Notes: a model not told the origin generated them from the letters alone. A DNA stretch of 64,000 nucleotides from Neoconidiobolus thromboides FSU 785 (GCA_025603075.1 MU626342.1:24755-88754), one strand, 5' to 3'. Positions 30,390 to 43,330 are shown, counted from the stretch's first letter. A program made the numbers and translations.

Positions 30390-32448
30390 AACTAATTTTT
30401 AGAAATAAAACAATTTAAAAAGTAAAGAATGAATTAAGTAATGTTGAAACGTATTTAAATTTTAAGAAATGGGCAATTAAAAGTTTTAGGGGGGAAATGA
30501 TATGGAGATTTTAAATAAACTCAAGGGATTATGTTTTTTATTTGCTCTTATTGTGCTTATTTCGACCAATAAAATACGGTTTCTATTACAGTTTAAAATC
30601 ATTTTTAATTGGATATAAGATGAGATATAAGGGCGAATAGATTGGATAGTTTCATAAGATCAAAGCATGTGATTTTTACTAAACATAGTAAAATGGCACT
30701 TAAGATTTGAATCAACTTGAGATTTAATTAAAATCAATCAACGTCAATAACAACTTGATGAATAATATTCATAACAATATTTGCGGAATTTATAAGGTGG
30801 TAAATATTGAGTAAAATCATTGGCTAGGTTCTACGAAATTTGTAGTATTTTGTAAAATGATTGGCAGAACTTTTGATTAAAGAAGCAAAATGTATTGAAC
30901 CTAGTCACCTGTACAACTTAAATGTCAAATGTTTAGAATTTTAAAGAGTGATGACTTTCTAAAGTTTTCTAAAGAATGTCAGTTAAAACATCATATAAAA
31001 AAGCCAACTTTAAGCAAGTTTTTGTTGTATAAACATTATAATATATTATATTATTAAATAATAGAATATTTTGTACTATAAATCTTACATTTTATACTTT
31101 ATAAATCAATAAAGTAAATATAGTATAACATAGTATAATATAACATAATAGAAAATAGTATTTAAAATGGTAATTTATATTCTTTGACTTTCAAATGTTT
31201 CTCATGCTTATGCTAAGAATATTTTGTAATTCGAATCAATTAAATGCTACTTTTATGTAACTAATTGAAAATCAAAGTTTTTGTTTTAGTTTAGTTTAAT
31301 AAGCTAGAAATATAGACAAATAATGTAATATATAAAATATAATTTATTTTAAAATCAAGTACTTATAAACTTCATAGAGATTATGTATATAAGATAATAT
31401 GTTGTTTTAAATTTGCACAACAAGATTATCCTTAAAATTATAAAATATTCATTTAGACATTTGATTCAATTCAATAATATTACTGAATTCATCAAACCAT
31501 AAAAGCGAATATTTATTATTCAAAGTATTCAATATATATTGTAACTCAATTTTGAATAACGCGATGACAAGCTTGTTGTTATTGAGTTATTTTTATTATC
31601 TAACTTTGATATTATAAAGAGATGTCAATTTCTAACTTTTTTTGAGTTTTGTGAATTTAGGTTTTAATTTAAAATAAAAATCTTGAACCCTTTTTCAGAT
31701 CAATTTTTATTTACTTGACGTGTTAAAATAGACTATTTAATCAAGACTTTATAGCTTTTAGTATCATAATCTAACAATTTATAAAGTTAATAGTTTAGCT
31801 TATTTTATTATCTTTAATATTATAGTTCTCATTTGGTACATTCGATTTTTTTGAAAAAAAGCCTAATGACAATTTAGATTCACTTAGTTTTTTAATAGAT
31901 TAAATGTAAGTTCATTTAGTAATTTAAATTGATGCAATCCACATCTAAATGAAATCTCATTTGCAAATTCCAAAAAGAGAGAAAAAATGTTTTTGTTTGA
32001 AAATTTAACTTTATTATTTTTAATTTAAGCTATATAAACAATATACTAATGTGAAGAAATTCTAATTTGCTAAATTTTTTATGTGTTTGAATATGATTAG
32101 TTCAGTAATTTAATAAGATGTAATAATAATCATCTAAATCTCAAGTTAGTTAAATAGATTTATTTGAAGCTGTAAATAAGATAATAACTGCAAAACCAAG
32201 CTATCAATTAGCAAAAAATTAAAACTTATTAAACTAGTTTTATTTTATTTATTTATTTATTTTGTTTATTTGTTCATTTGCTTTATTAATTGATTTTTTT
32301 AGTAAATATATTACAAGCTTTAGATATTAATTTTAGAATATTTATTAACATTTAAATGAATTTATTAGACAAATTAACTTATGACTCCTGTGATTGACAA
32401 TCACTTAATTTTTAAACCTAAAAATTGAACAATTATCTAAATCAAATA
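30390..32448. other. Long AT-rich intergenic region
   Basis: About 2 kb between divergent bHLH and XPB genes. Only short AT-rich frames, several A/T homopolymer runs and low-complexity TATA-like tracts near 31.05-31.15 kb. No gene recognised. Confidence 0.55.
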
Positions 32449-32547
32449 TGGGGATGTATTTTTGTGTTTTAAGAATTTTACTATTAGTTTTCCCATTCAA
32501 ATAGCGCTTAAAAGAGAAAAAGTAATGAAACCAAAAAAACATCCCCA
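32449..32547 (+). repeat. MITE copy 5
   Basis: TGGGGATGTATTTTTGTG ... AAAAAAACATCCCCA, flanked by TA (32447-32448; 32548-32549). Located about 230 bp upstream of the XPB start codon, so it sits in or near that gene's promoter. Confidence 0.9.
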
Positions 32548-32775
32548 TATTCTTTTCAACCAACATTTCACTTAACTCATTTTCTCATCAAATCAATTAT
32601 AAACTAATTGCTTAGCTATCAGCATAAATAAACTATTCAATTTGAAACTAAGAATAAATGTGATAATTTACTAAAAATAACACTATCTAATTTAATCATT
32701 TTGGCTGGAATTCACTCTAAATTTCTCTAATTTCTCTTTTCAATTGTACCATTTTTACCTCTCAATTAACTCGAA

Positions 32776-35281
32776 ATGGCCACTCCATCAAGTCACTCAG
32801 AATCTAACGACGAAGATAGTATGCATTCAAGTAATTCAAAACATCTTCATAGTCCCAAAACTTTTATTAGTAATTTATTCAATGGTAATGATTTTTCTAA
32901 AATACCATTAAAATTGGATCATTGTTATCGACCATTATGGATCAATCCAGTAGAATTGTCAATAACATTGGAGAAACATTCTCCTTTAGCTAAACCAGCT
33001 CAAGATTTTTTAGCTGCTATAGCAGAGCCTATATCAAGGTAAACTCACGCAAAAAATTCAACGTTTTTTTATTTAAAAGGGTATTAATCTTTTTTGTTTA
33101 TTTATTTATACAGACCAATGTTTATGTTAGAATATAAAATTACTTCTTATTCTTTATATGCTGCTTTTTCTATTGGTTTACAAGCTAATGATATTATTAT
33201 TATGTTAAACAGATTGTCAAAGGTAACAAGATTTGATTATGTTATATTTTTATTATATTTATGACTAATTGAGTTAGTCCGAAATCCAACCTTCAGTTGT
33301 AGAGTTTATTAACAAATGTTCATTAACCTTTTCAAAAGCTAAATTAGTATTAAAATTGAATCGATATTTTATTGAATCTGAAGATCAATTAGCATTAAAA
33401 AAATTATTATTAGATGAGATTATTCGAGATGCTTGTATTAATTTATCAGATAATCAACAAGATAATAATAATAATAAAGATATTAATTTAATATCAACAG
33501 ATAAGCCAAGTAATAAAGGTTTATTAGTAGCTGGTATACCAAATAAAATAAAAACAATGGAAGATAATAAAGAGAATATAGATGGAAATGAAAGTATTGA
33601 ACTAGATATAAAAAAGATATTAGATAAGGAAGATGAAGAAGATGAAGAAGATATAAAACAACATGTTTATTCCTTTGAAATTGATAGTAAAAAAGTAGAA
33701 ACTATAAAAAAACAATGCCAATTATTAGATTATCCATTATTAGAAGAATATGATTTTCGTAATGATACCATCAATACAAGCCTTGAAATAGAATTAAAAC
33801 CCAATGTTACTTTAAGACCATATCAAGAAAAAAGCCTGAATAAAAAATTTTCTAATGGTAGAGCAAGATCAGGGATTATTGTATTACCTTGTGGAGCTGG
33901 TAAAACATTAGTTGGTATTGCAGCTGCATGTACAATTAAAAAAAGTTGTTTGATATTATGTACATCAGCAGTCTCCGTTTCTCAATGGAAATCTGAATTA
34001 TTAAAATGGTCCACAATTCAACCTGAAAAGGTAGCTACATTTACTTCTGGACATAAAGAATTTTATGCAGGCAAAATAGGAATTGTAATAACTACTTATT
34101 CAATGGTAGCTAATATTAAAAATCGATCTCATTCTTCTAAAAAAATGATGGATTATTTACAAAATCAAGAATGGGGTTTATTATTGTTAGATGAAGTACA
34201 TGTAGTACCAGCCAATATGTTTCGACAAGTAGTAAATAAAATCCATTGTCATAGTAAATTAGGATTAACAGCTACTTTAGTAAGAGAAGATGATAAAATT
34301 ACAGATTTAAATTTTTTAATTGGACCCAAATTATATGAAGCTAATTGGATGGAATTAGCATCTCAAGGTCATATTGCAAATGTAGAATGCGCTGAAGTTT
34401 GGTGTCCAATGACACGTGAATTTTATCGAGAATATTTACATGAATCCAGTCGTAAAAGAGCTTTGTTATATGCTATGAACCCAAGTAAATTTCAAGCATG
34501 TCAATATTTAATTCAATTACATGAATCTCGTGGGGATAAAATTATTGTGTTTTCCGATAATGTTTACGCTTTACAAGCCTATGCTTTAAAACTAAAAAAG
34601 CCTTTTATTTATGGAGCTACTTCTCAATTAGAAAGGATTCGTATATTACAACAATTTAAATATAATCCTATGATTAATACGGTATTTTTATCAAAAGTTG
34701 GAGATACTTCAATTGATTTACCAGAAGCTACAGTATTAATTCAAATTTCAGCTCATTATGGTTCAAGACGACAAGAAGCCCAAAGATTAGGACGAATTTT
34801 AAGAGCGAAAAAAAAAACACGAAATGTAACTTCTAAATTTAATGCATTTTTTTATAGTTTAGTATCTAAAGATACAGTTGAAATGTATTATTCCGGTAAA
34901 AGACAACAATTCTTAATTGATCAAGGATATGCTTTTAAAATTATTACTAAATTAGATGGTATTAATGAATTAGAAAATTTAGTTTATCCTACTCAATCCG
35001 ATCAATTAGAGTTATTACAAACCGTATTAATGACTTCGGAAAAAGATGGGGAATCTGAAGATGACAATTTTGATTTTGATTTTGATTTTGATTTTGATTT
35101 AGATAATTCAAATATGGATAGTTTAGAAGGAGATAACTTACCTCTACCTAAAAGAATGTTGGGTTCAATGAAATCTTTAGCTGGAGCAGATTCAATGGCT
35201 TATATTGAATATAATAGACCTGTTGCTCATCAATTTAGAGATAAAGAAAACCAATTATTTCGCAAAAAGAGTAAAAAATAA
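32776..35281 (+). CDS. XPB/Ssl2-type TFIIH DNA helicase
   Basis: Three exons: 32776-33038, 33114-33222, 33278-35281; about 791 aa. TFIIH translocase subunit used in promoter opening and nucleotide excision repair. The N-terminal domain has [12 protein letters not shown] and [23 protein letters not shown] typical of XPB. Walker A is [11 protein letters not shown] (Lys about 333), motif II is the XPB-specific [11 protein letters not shown] (Asp about 429), the damage-recognition RED motif is [12 protein letters not shown], and motif VI is [24 protein letters not shown] acidic run near the C-terminus is encoded by a GATTTT hexamer repeat at 35068-35100. Introns are 55-75 nt. Length and motif order are normal. 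Nuclear. Confidence 0.97.
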
Positions 35282-35462
35282 ATTGAGATGTATGTCAAGC
35301 AAATAATAATATTTCAATGTTATGTATAATAATTATTTATATTAATAAAAAAGAAAAAAAAAGATTCTACTCTTATTATTTTTTTGTATTGTATTATATA
35401 TTATATTAAATAAAATAAATAAAAATAAAATTTACTTAAAATCTTTTAATTTGATATTGAAT

Positions 35463-36274
35463 TTAAACAACTCGACGATTTTCAAAAAAGGATTTAAGAT
35501 AAGTAATTTGCCAATAACAAATTCCAATTACAGAAATTATTTGAAAATAAGTCCACCATTGAATTTTATTAGAGGTGACTTCAGCAACTATAAATAAATA
35601 ATATTAATATGTTATTATTTATTATCATTATAATTATATTTTTATATTATATATTATTACCTCTATTATGATAACCATCTCTATCAATAGAAGATTGAAT
35701 TTGACCTTCAATTTTACTAATATATTCCTTCATTTTATCTAATTCTTGTTGAACCCATTGATGAGAGTCATCATCTAATAGTAAATAAATTAATTAGTAA
35801 TAAAATTAATAAATTAAATATCATTAGCTTACTTTTTTTATCTTCCATATTATTGTATTTTAATAGTTGAGGTACAAATACTAACTTTTTTTGTGTTAGT
35901 TGATTACCAAAACAATATTTATGATCCCCTGGATTCGAGGCATTATATGAATAATACGCATCTTTACGATCTGGGGTATGTTTTAACAATACATTAAATG
36001 GGTTAAAGAGCTACAATAAAATTAACGTATATTAATAATCCTCTTTTTCAAGTATTATAAATTATATTAAATAATACATATATATTATTTATTTTACCTT
36101 AAAATCAATAATTTGATCCCCGCCTTCAATAGCGTCATAAGATAATAAAAATAAATCTAATTTTTCCATAGTAATATAATAACAATCCGTTTGATCTGCT
36201 TCCATTATAGTTCGAAAGCTAGTTAAGGAACATAATAATAAAGTAATGCTAATAATAATAGTTTGAATTTTCAT
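35463..36274 (-). CDS. p24 family cargo receptor, beta/Emp24 type (paralogue 1)
   Basis: Four exons: 36098-36274, 35833-36010, 35661-35774, 35463-35587; 197 aa. Type I membrane protein of COPII/COPI vesicles. Start chosen at MKIQTIIISITLLLCSLTS (36274), which gives a proper signal peptide; an upstream in-frame ATG at 36301 would add nine polar residues. The GOLD domain has the conserved Cys pair (TDCYY and KYCFGN). A coiled coil follows (QQELDKMKEYISKIEGQI), then one transmembrane helix and the cytosolic tail YLKSFFENRRVV, whose Phe-Phe and terminal hydrophobic residues are the p24-beta trafficking signals. A second gene with the same four-exon structure is at 58017-58746. Convergent with XPB. 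Confidence 0.93.
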
Positions 36275-36301
36275 TGTTTTCTTTGTCTTATCTAAATCCA
36301 A

Positions 36302-36738
36302 AAATTAAATAATCTTTTTCAGCTCCTTTAATTGTAAGTTGAATTTCATTATTTTTATTAAGAGCTTGAATTTAATTGGTCTCTAAAAATATTGATGTGA
36401 TAAAAACTAATTGGCGTTGAATTTGAACTTGTATTTTTTTAAAAAAATCATAATTTTTGGTAAAGAAGGAATTTTTAATCTTTTAGAAATTTTTTAAAAT
36501 CAATTTTTAGAACATTAAATAAATAATATATAATATTGACTTTAACCTTAATATATTAATTGTCAATAACATTATTTTTGGATTTTTAAGTAATGTTTAG
36601 TATTTTTTTTTACTCATTAATATTTTATCTTACTAAAGCATCTATCCCTTTAAAATATGTTAAAGAAATAATTTACTCAATAGTAACAATAAATAAAAAA
36701 AAGAAGGTTTGCTACTGATATAGATCATAATCAACATA
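36302..36738. other. AT-rich spacer upstream of the p24 gene
   Basis: About 440 nt with no gene seen. It should contain the p24 promoter. Confidence 0.5.
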
Positions 36739-36837
36739 TGGGGATGTATTTTTTTGCTTAAGGATTTTACTAATGATTTTTCTACTTAAATAGTGCTTAA
36801 AAAATGGAAAAGTAATGAAACTAAAAAAGCATCCCCA
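36739..36837 (+). repeat. MITE copy 6
   Basis: TGGGGATGTATTTTTTTGC ... AAAAAGCATCCCCA, flanked by TA at 36737-36738 and 36838-36839. Confidence 0.9.
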
Positions 36838-36839
36838 TA

Positions 36840-37485
36840 TGTTGAATACATTATTTAACTACTGTATGATGACTTTAACAATTTAAGGGTTAAGGAGGTA
36901 GGAGAGTAAAGATATATTGAAAACTAACTCAAAATATTTAAAAGAATAAAATATGTTTATAAACAATAATAAGCTCTCTACTCACCCTTTTTATTAATTT
37001 ATTTAATAGCTTAATAGTCATGTTTTTATCCTATTATTTTTGTGTTTAACTAATATTTCTATCTATTTATTCTAAAAAACAAACTTGTATTTTTATTTTA
37101 TATATTTTTATAAAATTTAGCCTATCCTTTTCAATAAAACTTATGATCTCATGCTTTCTCTCCCTTGATAAAATAGATAAATTATTAAAATAAACCAATC
37201 TAATACTTAGAATAGAAGTATTCACCAAAAATTTCTACCAATTAAATTAATCTATTGAATTACCAACTTTTATGATATCAATATCAAAAAAAATAAGGGT
37301 AAATTAAATTTATTTGAACTTTTTTCTCTAAAATTAATAAGTATTTTTTTTGTCCTATTAATTTAACCCATTATAAATTTTCATATTTTTATTATTTCTT
37401 TAAATTTGTATATATTTTTATTCTTTTATATATTCAAATACACAAAAATCAATTTATATAGTCTTCATATCAATCTTAATAAATT
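36840..37485. other. AT-rich promoter region of the F-box gene
   Basis: About 650 nt of AT-rich, pyrimidine-patched sequence upstream of ATG 37486. No other gene seen. Confidence 0.5.
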
Positions 37486-39057
37486 ATGTCTGATAACAAT
37501 GTTTGCACTGAACCACCTAATATGGTAAGAAATATGCCATTAAATAACAATAGAAGATTACATTCTAGAGCTTATCCTCAACCACCTGTAAACTTACGAC
37601 GACCAAGAGGTGTAAGCTCACCACAACCATTAAATCGTAATACCTTATCGCCCACTTCATTAAGTATGTCAACATCTTCAACTACAGATAGTATCAATTT
37701 GACCTTATCACCAAGAGTTAATAATGGATTAAGACCTAACTTATCACCACAAAGACCTAACTTAAGTCCATTAATTTCACCTGCTTCAACTACACAAGGA
37801 GGACCTATCCAATTGCCTACACCTATTAATATGGTAGATAGATTAACTTCATTACCAAATAATAATCAACGTAATTTAAGTCCAATGCAACGTTTTTTAA
37901 ACTTAGCAAGGAAATTATCCCCAAGGTCCAATCAAAATTCACAGCAACTACAATCTATTGGTAATCGATTACAACAAGTAGAGAGATTAGGTAGTGAAAG
38001 ACATTCATTTAATGGATATAGAAGATATAGTCCTTCATATGAAAATAATCGACCTCAACCTTTATTTCCTAATAATATTAAAGATGCAGGAGATATTATG
38101 AATAAATTATTAGCTAGTAATCCACCAGCAAATAATCCATCTCCAGCTATGAGAAGAATTCGTAATTTAACACCTAAATTATTATTAAAATCTCCACCTA
38201 AAAATCAAAATAATAAAGTTAATGGAGTAAAGAAAGCAGGTGTTATTGGTAGTTCACCTTTAAGTCAACCTCCATTAATGATTAATAATAATAATAATAA
38301 TAATGAATCTCCAATTGATAAATTACCATTAGAATTATTAAATTTGATTTTTTCAAAATTATATTCACCAAAAGATTTAATTAATTGTTCATTAGTATGT
38401 AAACGTTGGCAAGCACCAGCAAAAGATGCCCTAGATACTTTATTAAAAAATAAGCCATATGCTGATTTACCTATGTTACGTACATTAAGGAAAGGATTAA
38501 ATGAAAAACAGAATAAGAGTATCCCTCAAATTGTTAATGAATTATCTATTGAATATTGTCAAAGTAATCCAAAAATTTATCAACAATTCTTACCCGATAA
38601 TTCACCAGAAACAATGATATCTCATTTATTTTGGATCTTTTTATTTTTAGATAGAGAATTTCGAAATGGTAATAATAGAAGACTAAGCTGTGATTATTTT
38701 ATTAAATTAGTTCATAATGGAATTTCAAATACAATTGATAAAAGTACACTAAAGGTAATTAATTATATTATATATATATATGAATTTTAATTTTAATATC
38801 ATATTAATTAACATTTATTTTATTATTATTCTATATAGTCTTTATATCAAGATATTAAAGCAAATCCATTGATAATAGAAACGGAAGATAATTCTACAAT
38901 TTATATAAGTAATGGTGGTGGTATGCAACAGTTTTTACCTCATCCAATACGTAAATGGTGGCGTCGAATTACACATCGTAATTTAAATATTGAGGTAGCT
39001 GAATTAGATGCTTTATCCGATGTTGAAGAAGAAGATCCATTTCGACCATTGGAATAA
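37486..39057 (+). CDS. F-box protein with a possible Sec7-like C-terminal region
   Basis: Two exons, 37486-38754 and 38839-39057, phase 0, about 495 aa. The first 270 residues are low-complexity and rich in Pro, Ser, Asn and Arg, with repeated SPR/LSP phospho-site-like motifs. An F-box follows at about residues 275-312 (DKLPLELLNLIFSKLYSPKD ... CSLVCKRW), which should bind Skp1 in an SCF ubiquitin ligase. The C-terminal part FWIFLFLDREFRNGNN ... DYFIKLVHNGIS ... STLKSLYQDIKANPL has the spacing of the last helices of a Sec7 (ARF-GEF) domain, an architecture known from FBXO8. The upstream catalytic Glu-finger half of Sec7 is not evident, so this would be a remnant. It ends in an acidic tail. 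Splicing removes an early stop seven codons after the donor site. Confidence 0.75.
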
Positions 39058-39348
39058 AGAAAAGAGAAAGCGGAAGAGTGGAAATGAGTTTTGTGAGATT
39101 ATGTTATTAATTTTTTTTAAATTTACCTAAAAGTGAGGAAAAAGAGAATATTTTATCTAGAGTATTATACTCAATTTTTGTTATTATCACCATATCATCA
39201 TAGTCTCTTTTTCTTTTATTATATATATATTATATATAAGTATAGTTGAAATAATTAGCGTATATAAATCTATTATATAAATAAAGAAACATATTTTGTA
39301 TAAATCAAATCCTTTATCTTTTATATACAAGTATATTTTTTTAATATA

Positions 39349-39449
39349 TGAGAGTGTTTTTTTTGACTTCATTGTTTTTTCCATTTTTCAAGCAGTATTT
39401 AAGCGGAAAATTTGTTAGTAAAATTCTTAAACACAAAAATATATCCCCA
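39349..39449 (-). repeat. MITE copy 7
   Basis: Reverse-orientation copy: TGAGAGTGTTTTTTTTGAC ... AAAAATATATCCCCA, with TA at 39347-39348 and 39450-39451. Confidence 0.85.
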
Positions 39450-39451
39450 TA

Positions 39452-39546
39452 TGGGAGTGTTTTTTTTGGTTTCATCATATTTGATTTTTAAGTGCTATTT
39501 AAGTGGAAAGATTGTTAGTAAATTCCTCAAACAAAAAAAAATATTT
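39452..39546 (-). repeat. MITE copy 8, tandem to copy 7, right end lost
   Basis: Begins TGGGAGTGTTTTTTTTGG directly after the TA of copy 7 and runs to ACAAAAAAAAATATTT without a terminal ATCCCCA. Head-to-tail with copy 7, sharing one TA. Confidence 0.8.
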
Positions 39547-39713
39547 AACTTATAACAATTATCTCAAGAAAAAATCAAAAACTAATATAACTCAATTATC
39601 AGTATTACTTCTATAACTTTTATAATAAATAAATGAATAAAAACACTAGATATTATTGTGTATAATTTTATTATTTAAGTAGCAAAACAAAAGTCAAATT
39701 CATTATTACAATA

Positions 39714-39814
39714 TGGAGATGTTTTTTTTGGCTTCATTACTTTTTCCATTTTTTAAGCACTATCTAAATGGAAAAATTGGTAGTAAAATTCTTGAACACA
39801 AAAACACGTCCCCA
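39714..39814 (-). repeat. MITE copy 9
   Basis: TGGAGATGTTTTTTTTGGC ... AAAACACGTCCCCA, flanked by TA (39712-39713; 39815-39816). It lies just beyond the stop codon of the leucine-rich repeat gene. Confidence 0.9.
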
Positions 39815-39841
39815 TATATTTGTTAATATTGATTTTTTTTC

Positions 39842-41988
39842 CTATTGCTTTGGAATTCTCCCCTTCAAATATTCAAGTAAATAACTACTTCCTTTTTGTA
39901 ATATTTGATATCGTGGAAATAAGAATGCATTTCCTAATACTTCTAATGTCTTTACCTTCGATTCTTCACATGCAATCATTGGAGGTAAGGATTTAATTTG
40001 ATTATTAGATAAATCTAAATATGGAATCTTAATTAAAAATGATAAACTTTGTTTAATATCTTCAATTTGATTATTAGTTATAAGTAAACTAGTTAAATTA
40101 GGTACATGTGTATGTTGAAGTTCAATAGTTGGTAATTCTTGAATATTATTAAAACCTAAATTTAATGTTTTTAAATTTGGAAATAATGGAATATCACTAT
40201 TGTTTTCTTTTACAAATGGAAATTCAATCAATTTATTATATTTCAATTCTAAATTATTTAATTTAAAAAATATTTGATTTATTTGTACCTTTTTTAATAA
40301 ATTATTATTTAATTTAATAGTTTCTAAACTATCTTTATATAAATATAATGATTTTGGAAATTCACTTAATTGATTTTTTTCAAAGTCAATTACTTTTGGT
40401 ATAATAGGTAAATTACCTTGCATACTTTCGTCAATTTGAATATCATTTAATTGTTGATTATTTAATTTAATTATTTGATTAACTAATTCATGTTTACTAA
40501 ATGGAATTAAACTATCTTTATCAAATAATAATAATTGTTGATTATTATCATTATTATTGTTTACAATTATTTCATTATTATTATTATTATTATTATTTTG
40601 TTGATTACTATTGATATTATTACTGTTATTATTGTTATTCTCTTTATCTTTATTGTTACTTGCATTCAGTTCCTCCCTTTGTCTCAAAATAGTTAAGAAT
40701 TCTTCCATTCCCACATTATGAATTTTAGGTAATGCTCTTAAACTATTTCCCTCAAATAAAAATTGTTTTAAATTATTTAAATAACCTAATTTATAATCAA
40801 TATTCTTTAATTGATTATTAGAAATATCTAACATTGTAAGTTGATTTAATTTAATTATATTTTCTGGAAATTCAAAGAATTGATTATTATTTAATATTAA
40901 ACTTGTTATTGACGGTGTTTGTAATAATATATCATGAATGTTCGATAACTGATTATTAGATAAATTCAATTGTTTTAATTGTGAATAAGTACTATTATTG
41001 TTATTATTACTTTGTAGTTCCTTTATTCTATTAAATGAACAATCTAAATAATTTAATTTATTCAACTTAGATTCATACTCAAAAAATGGGATTGATTCTA
41101 ATCGATTTCTCTTTAAGTTTAATGTAGTTAATGATTGTAACTCTTTAATTTCAATTGGCAATTGTTGCAATTTATTATTAGATAAATCTAAATTAACTAA
41201 TTTATTTAATTGATTAATACTATCATGAATATTAGTAATAAAATTATTCGATAAATTAAGTGTAACTAATGTCTCATTAATCTCCTTATTCAAAATATTA
41301 TAATTGAAGTCTTGAATTTCATTATGACTTAAATTTAATTCAGTTAATTTTAGATTGAATAATTCTTGTGGCAAATGTTGCAGCTTATTATGAGATAAAT
41401 TTAATATTTTTAAATTGAAAAATCCATCTACTTTAGTAGTAATTTCCTGAATACGATTATTCATTAACTAAAAGTAAAAAAAATCATTACCATCATTATT
41501 ACATACTTGATTGAAAAAAACTTACATCCACCACAATCAATTCTTTAAAATTTTCCATAATTCTTTCATCAATATTCTTCAATTGGTTATCATTTAAATA
41601 CAATTTGGTTATTTCTTTTTGTTCCCACCATTGTACCCGATCATTATTTCCACTCAAATCAACGGTCACACTTCTTTTTCCTACTTGAAACTCAGAAAAC
41701 ATGGAATCCGGTAAACTCTCCAAGCCTCGGTTGTTCAATGCTAGCTTCCCTATATAATTAGTTCATTTTAATTCATTTTCACCTTATTTTTATCCTATAT
41801 AATCTAAATAAACAACTCATAATTTACTTACCACTACTCTTTGCCACTTCTAGCAACTTTCTCATTGCATTTTCTCCAATTTCTTGATTCTCAGATTGTA
41901 CACTAACCGCATCAAATGGGTCCACTGTTTTTGTACGTCGAATAGTAGCTCTTCTTTGTGCTATTTGATTTCGAATACTTTCACTCAT
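39842..41988 (-). CDS. LRRC40-like leucine-rich repeat protein
   Basis: Three exons: 41832-41988, 41526-41749, 39842-41467; about 668 aa. The N-terminus (AKSSGKLALNNRGLESLPDS) and the WWEQKEITKLYLNDNQLKNI segment match the start of LRRC40-type proteins. There are about 16-20 repeats of the LxxLxLSxNxLxxLPxxI kind, split by an Asn/Gln-rich insert (about 50 residues, encoded by ATT/TTA triplet runs around 40540-40650). No signal peptide or membrane helix, so cytosolic or nuclear. Biochemical role of LRRC40 is poorly known; here it can only be called a scaffold-type LRR protein. Start chosen at MSESIRNQIAQRRATIRR because splicing from that exon gives the uninterrupted first repeat. Confidence 0.88.
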
Positions 41989-42251
41989 ATAGACAGTTTA
42001 TTTAAGTTCCAAAAACTGAAGTTAGTATTTTTATCAATCCAAAAGTATAATGTTAATTAGTAGTTAAGCTAACCAATCAGTAATAAGATGCGTCAAACTG
42101 GGTGACTGGCTCAATTACACTAACTTTGAAAAATTGGTCAATTTTGTTTAAATATTGAGCTTATGAAAATAATACAGGTTTATTCAAAATAACTTATTAA
42201 TTTTTTCTTGTTTAAATAAAATTAGTTAGTATAATAGATAAGTAAATACAA

Positions 42252-42323
42252 TTCTTCATGGTCCAGTGGTTAGGATTTTCCGCTTTCACCGGAACGGCCG
42301 GGGTTCGATTCCCCGTGAGGAAG
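42252..42323 (+). tRNA. tRNA-Glu (anticodon TTC)
   Basis: 72-nt cloverleaf without intron. Acceptor stem TTCTTCA pairs with TGAGGAA (42316-42322) with one G-T pair; anticodon stem TTCCG/CGGAA around loop CTTTCAC, anticodon TTC (glutamate); T arm CGGGG TTCGATT CCCCG, which also forms the pol III B box; D arm with GGTCCAGTGGTTAGGAT. CCA is not encoded, as usual in eukaryotes. T-runs lie downstream from about 42350. Confidence 0.95.
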
Positions 42324-42472
42324 TCAATTGAAATCTGTATTTATAAATTTATTTTATTTTATACTATTTAAATAGATATATGTAATATTTTAACTTAATG
42401 TAATTTCATAGAGCTTTGATTTGAAATAAAGTATATATATATGTGTGTTTTTTTAAGGATTTTAATTAAACA

Positions 42473-42830
42473 AAATATATAGAGATATCTGAACTGATTT
42501 CAGAATTTACTTAAAAATCAATCTAAATTTATAAGTTCTTAATATATAATATTTGTGAAACCTGGTACTTAATGATTGGAGCCAGAAACAGTTTTTGCTT
42601 GATTAATTAGTTGTAAGTCAAAATGTCTTAGTTTATATAATTAAGATAGACTTGAATTATGAACAATAGCACGTAATATACTACAAACTATGTAAGACGA
42701 ATAGAATAGACAATACTATTATAAAATCTATGTAAATTACTATTAAGAAAACTTAGTGATTTTATTAAGTGTATGAGATATCAGGGAATAGTTCAATTAA
42801 AAAGTCTCAAGTTATTATGTTTTAAAATCT
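42473..42830 (+). repeat. Dispersed repeat, copy A
   Basis: About 350 bp similar to 63536-64000: shared segments include TGTGAAACCTGGTACT, GATAGACTTG(A/G)ATTATGA, CAATAGCACGTAATA, AGAATAGACAATACTA and GAAAACTTAG. No open frame of note. This copy is uninterrupted. A fragment of its first 30 bp also occurs at 17192-17225. Type unknown (could be a solo LTR or a non-autonomous element). Confidence 0.75.
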
Positions 42831-42961
42831 CTTTTATACTCCAAGTATGGATATCAAAATAAAAGGCTTGGGATTGACTGTGGCTGAACTCGAGAACATA
42901 ATAACTTAAGTGATTATTATATTATAATCAATATAGAGCTGACAAAGCAATATTTGACAAC

Positions 42962-42962
<1 letters not shown>

Positions 42963-42992
<30 letters not shown>
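42963..42992. repeat. (TAA)n microsatellite
   Basis: About ten tandem TAA/AAT triplets immediately left of a MITE copy. Confidence 0.9.
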
Positions 42993-42993
<1 letters not shown>

Positions 42994-43013
42994 TAAATTT
43001 AATTTTTAACAAT

Positions 43014-43113
43014 TGGGGATGTATTTTTTTGTTTAAGAATTTTACCAATAGTCCTTCTACTCAAATAATGCTTAAAAAATGGAAAAGTAATGAACTCAAA
43101 AAAAACATCCCCA
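43014..43113 (+). repeat. MITE copy 10
   Basis: TGGGGATGTATTTTTTTG ... AAAAAACATCCCCA, flanked on both sides by AT rather than TA. Confidence 0.9.
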
Positions 43114-43330
43114 ATTATAAGAAAACAAAATAAAGAAAATACAAGGTATTAAATAATATTTATGTTTTATTAAATATAATAATAAACTAAAAAAATAACA
43201 TAGTTTTAACTAAAATTATAAAGTTTGTAAAAAGAAGTTAAAAGCTTTAATACTTAACAAGTAGTTTGTTAAATAATAGAAATTATTAAATATTAATAAT
43301 ATTTAAGTTATTAATAACTAAATTAATAAA

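Noticed and set aside
33039-33277. Frameshifts in the XPB gene
   Set aside because: The breaks coincide with GT..AG introns and the frames join perfectly after splicing.
39187-39384. Short ORFs within MITE copies (also at 18175, 8709 and 43490)
   Set aside because: They are accidental frames through the palindromic repeat, differing between copies.
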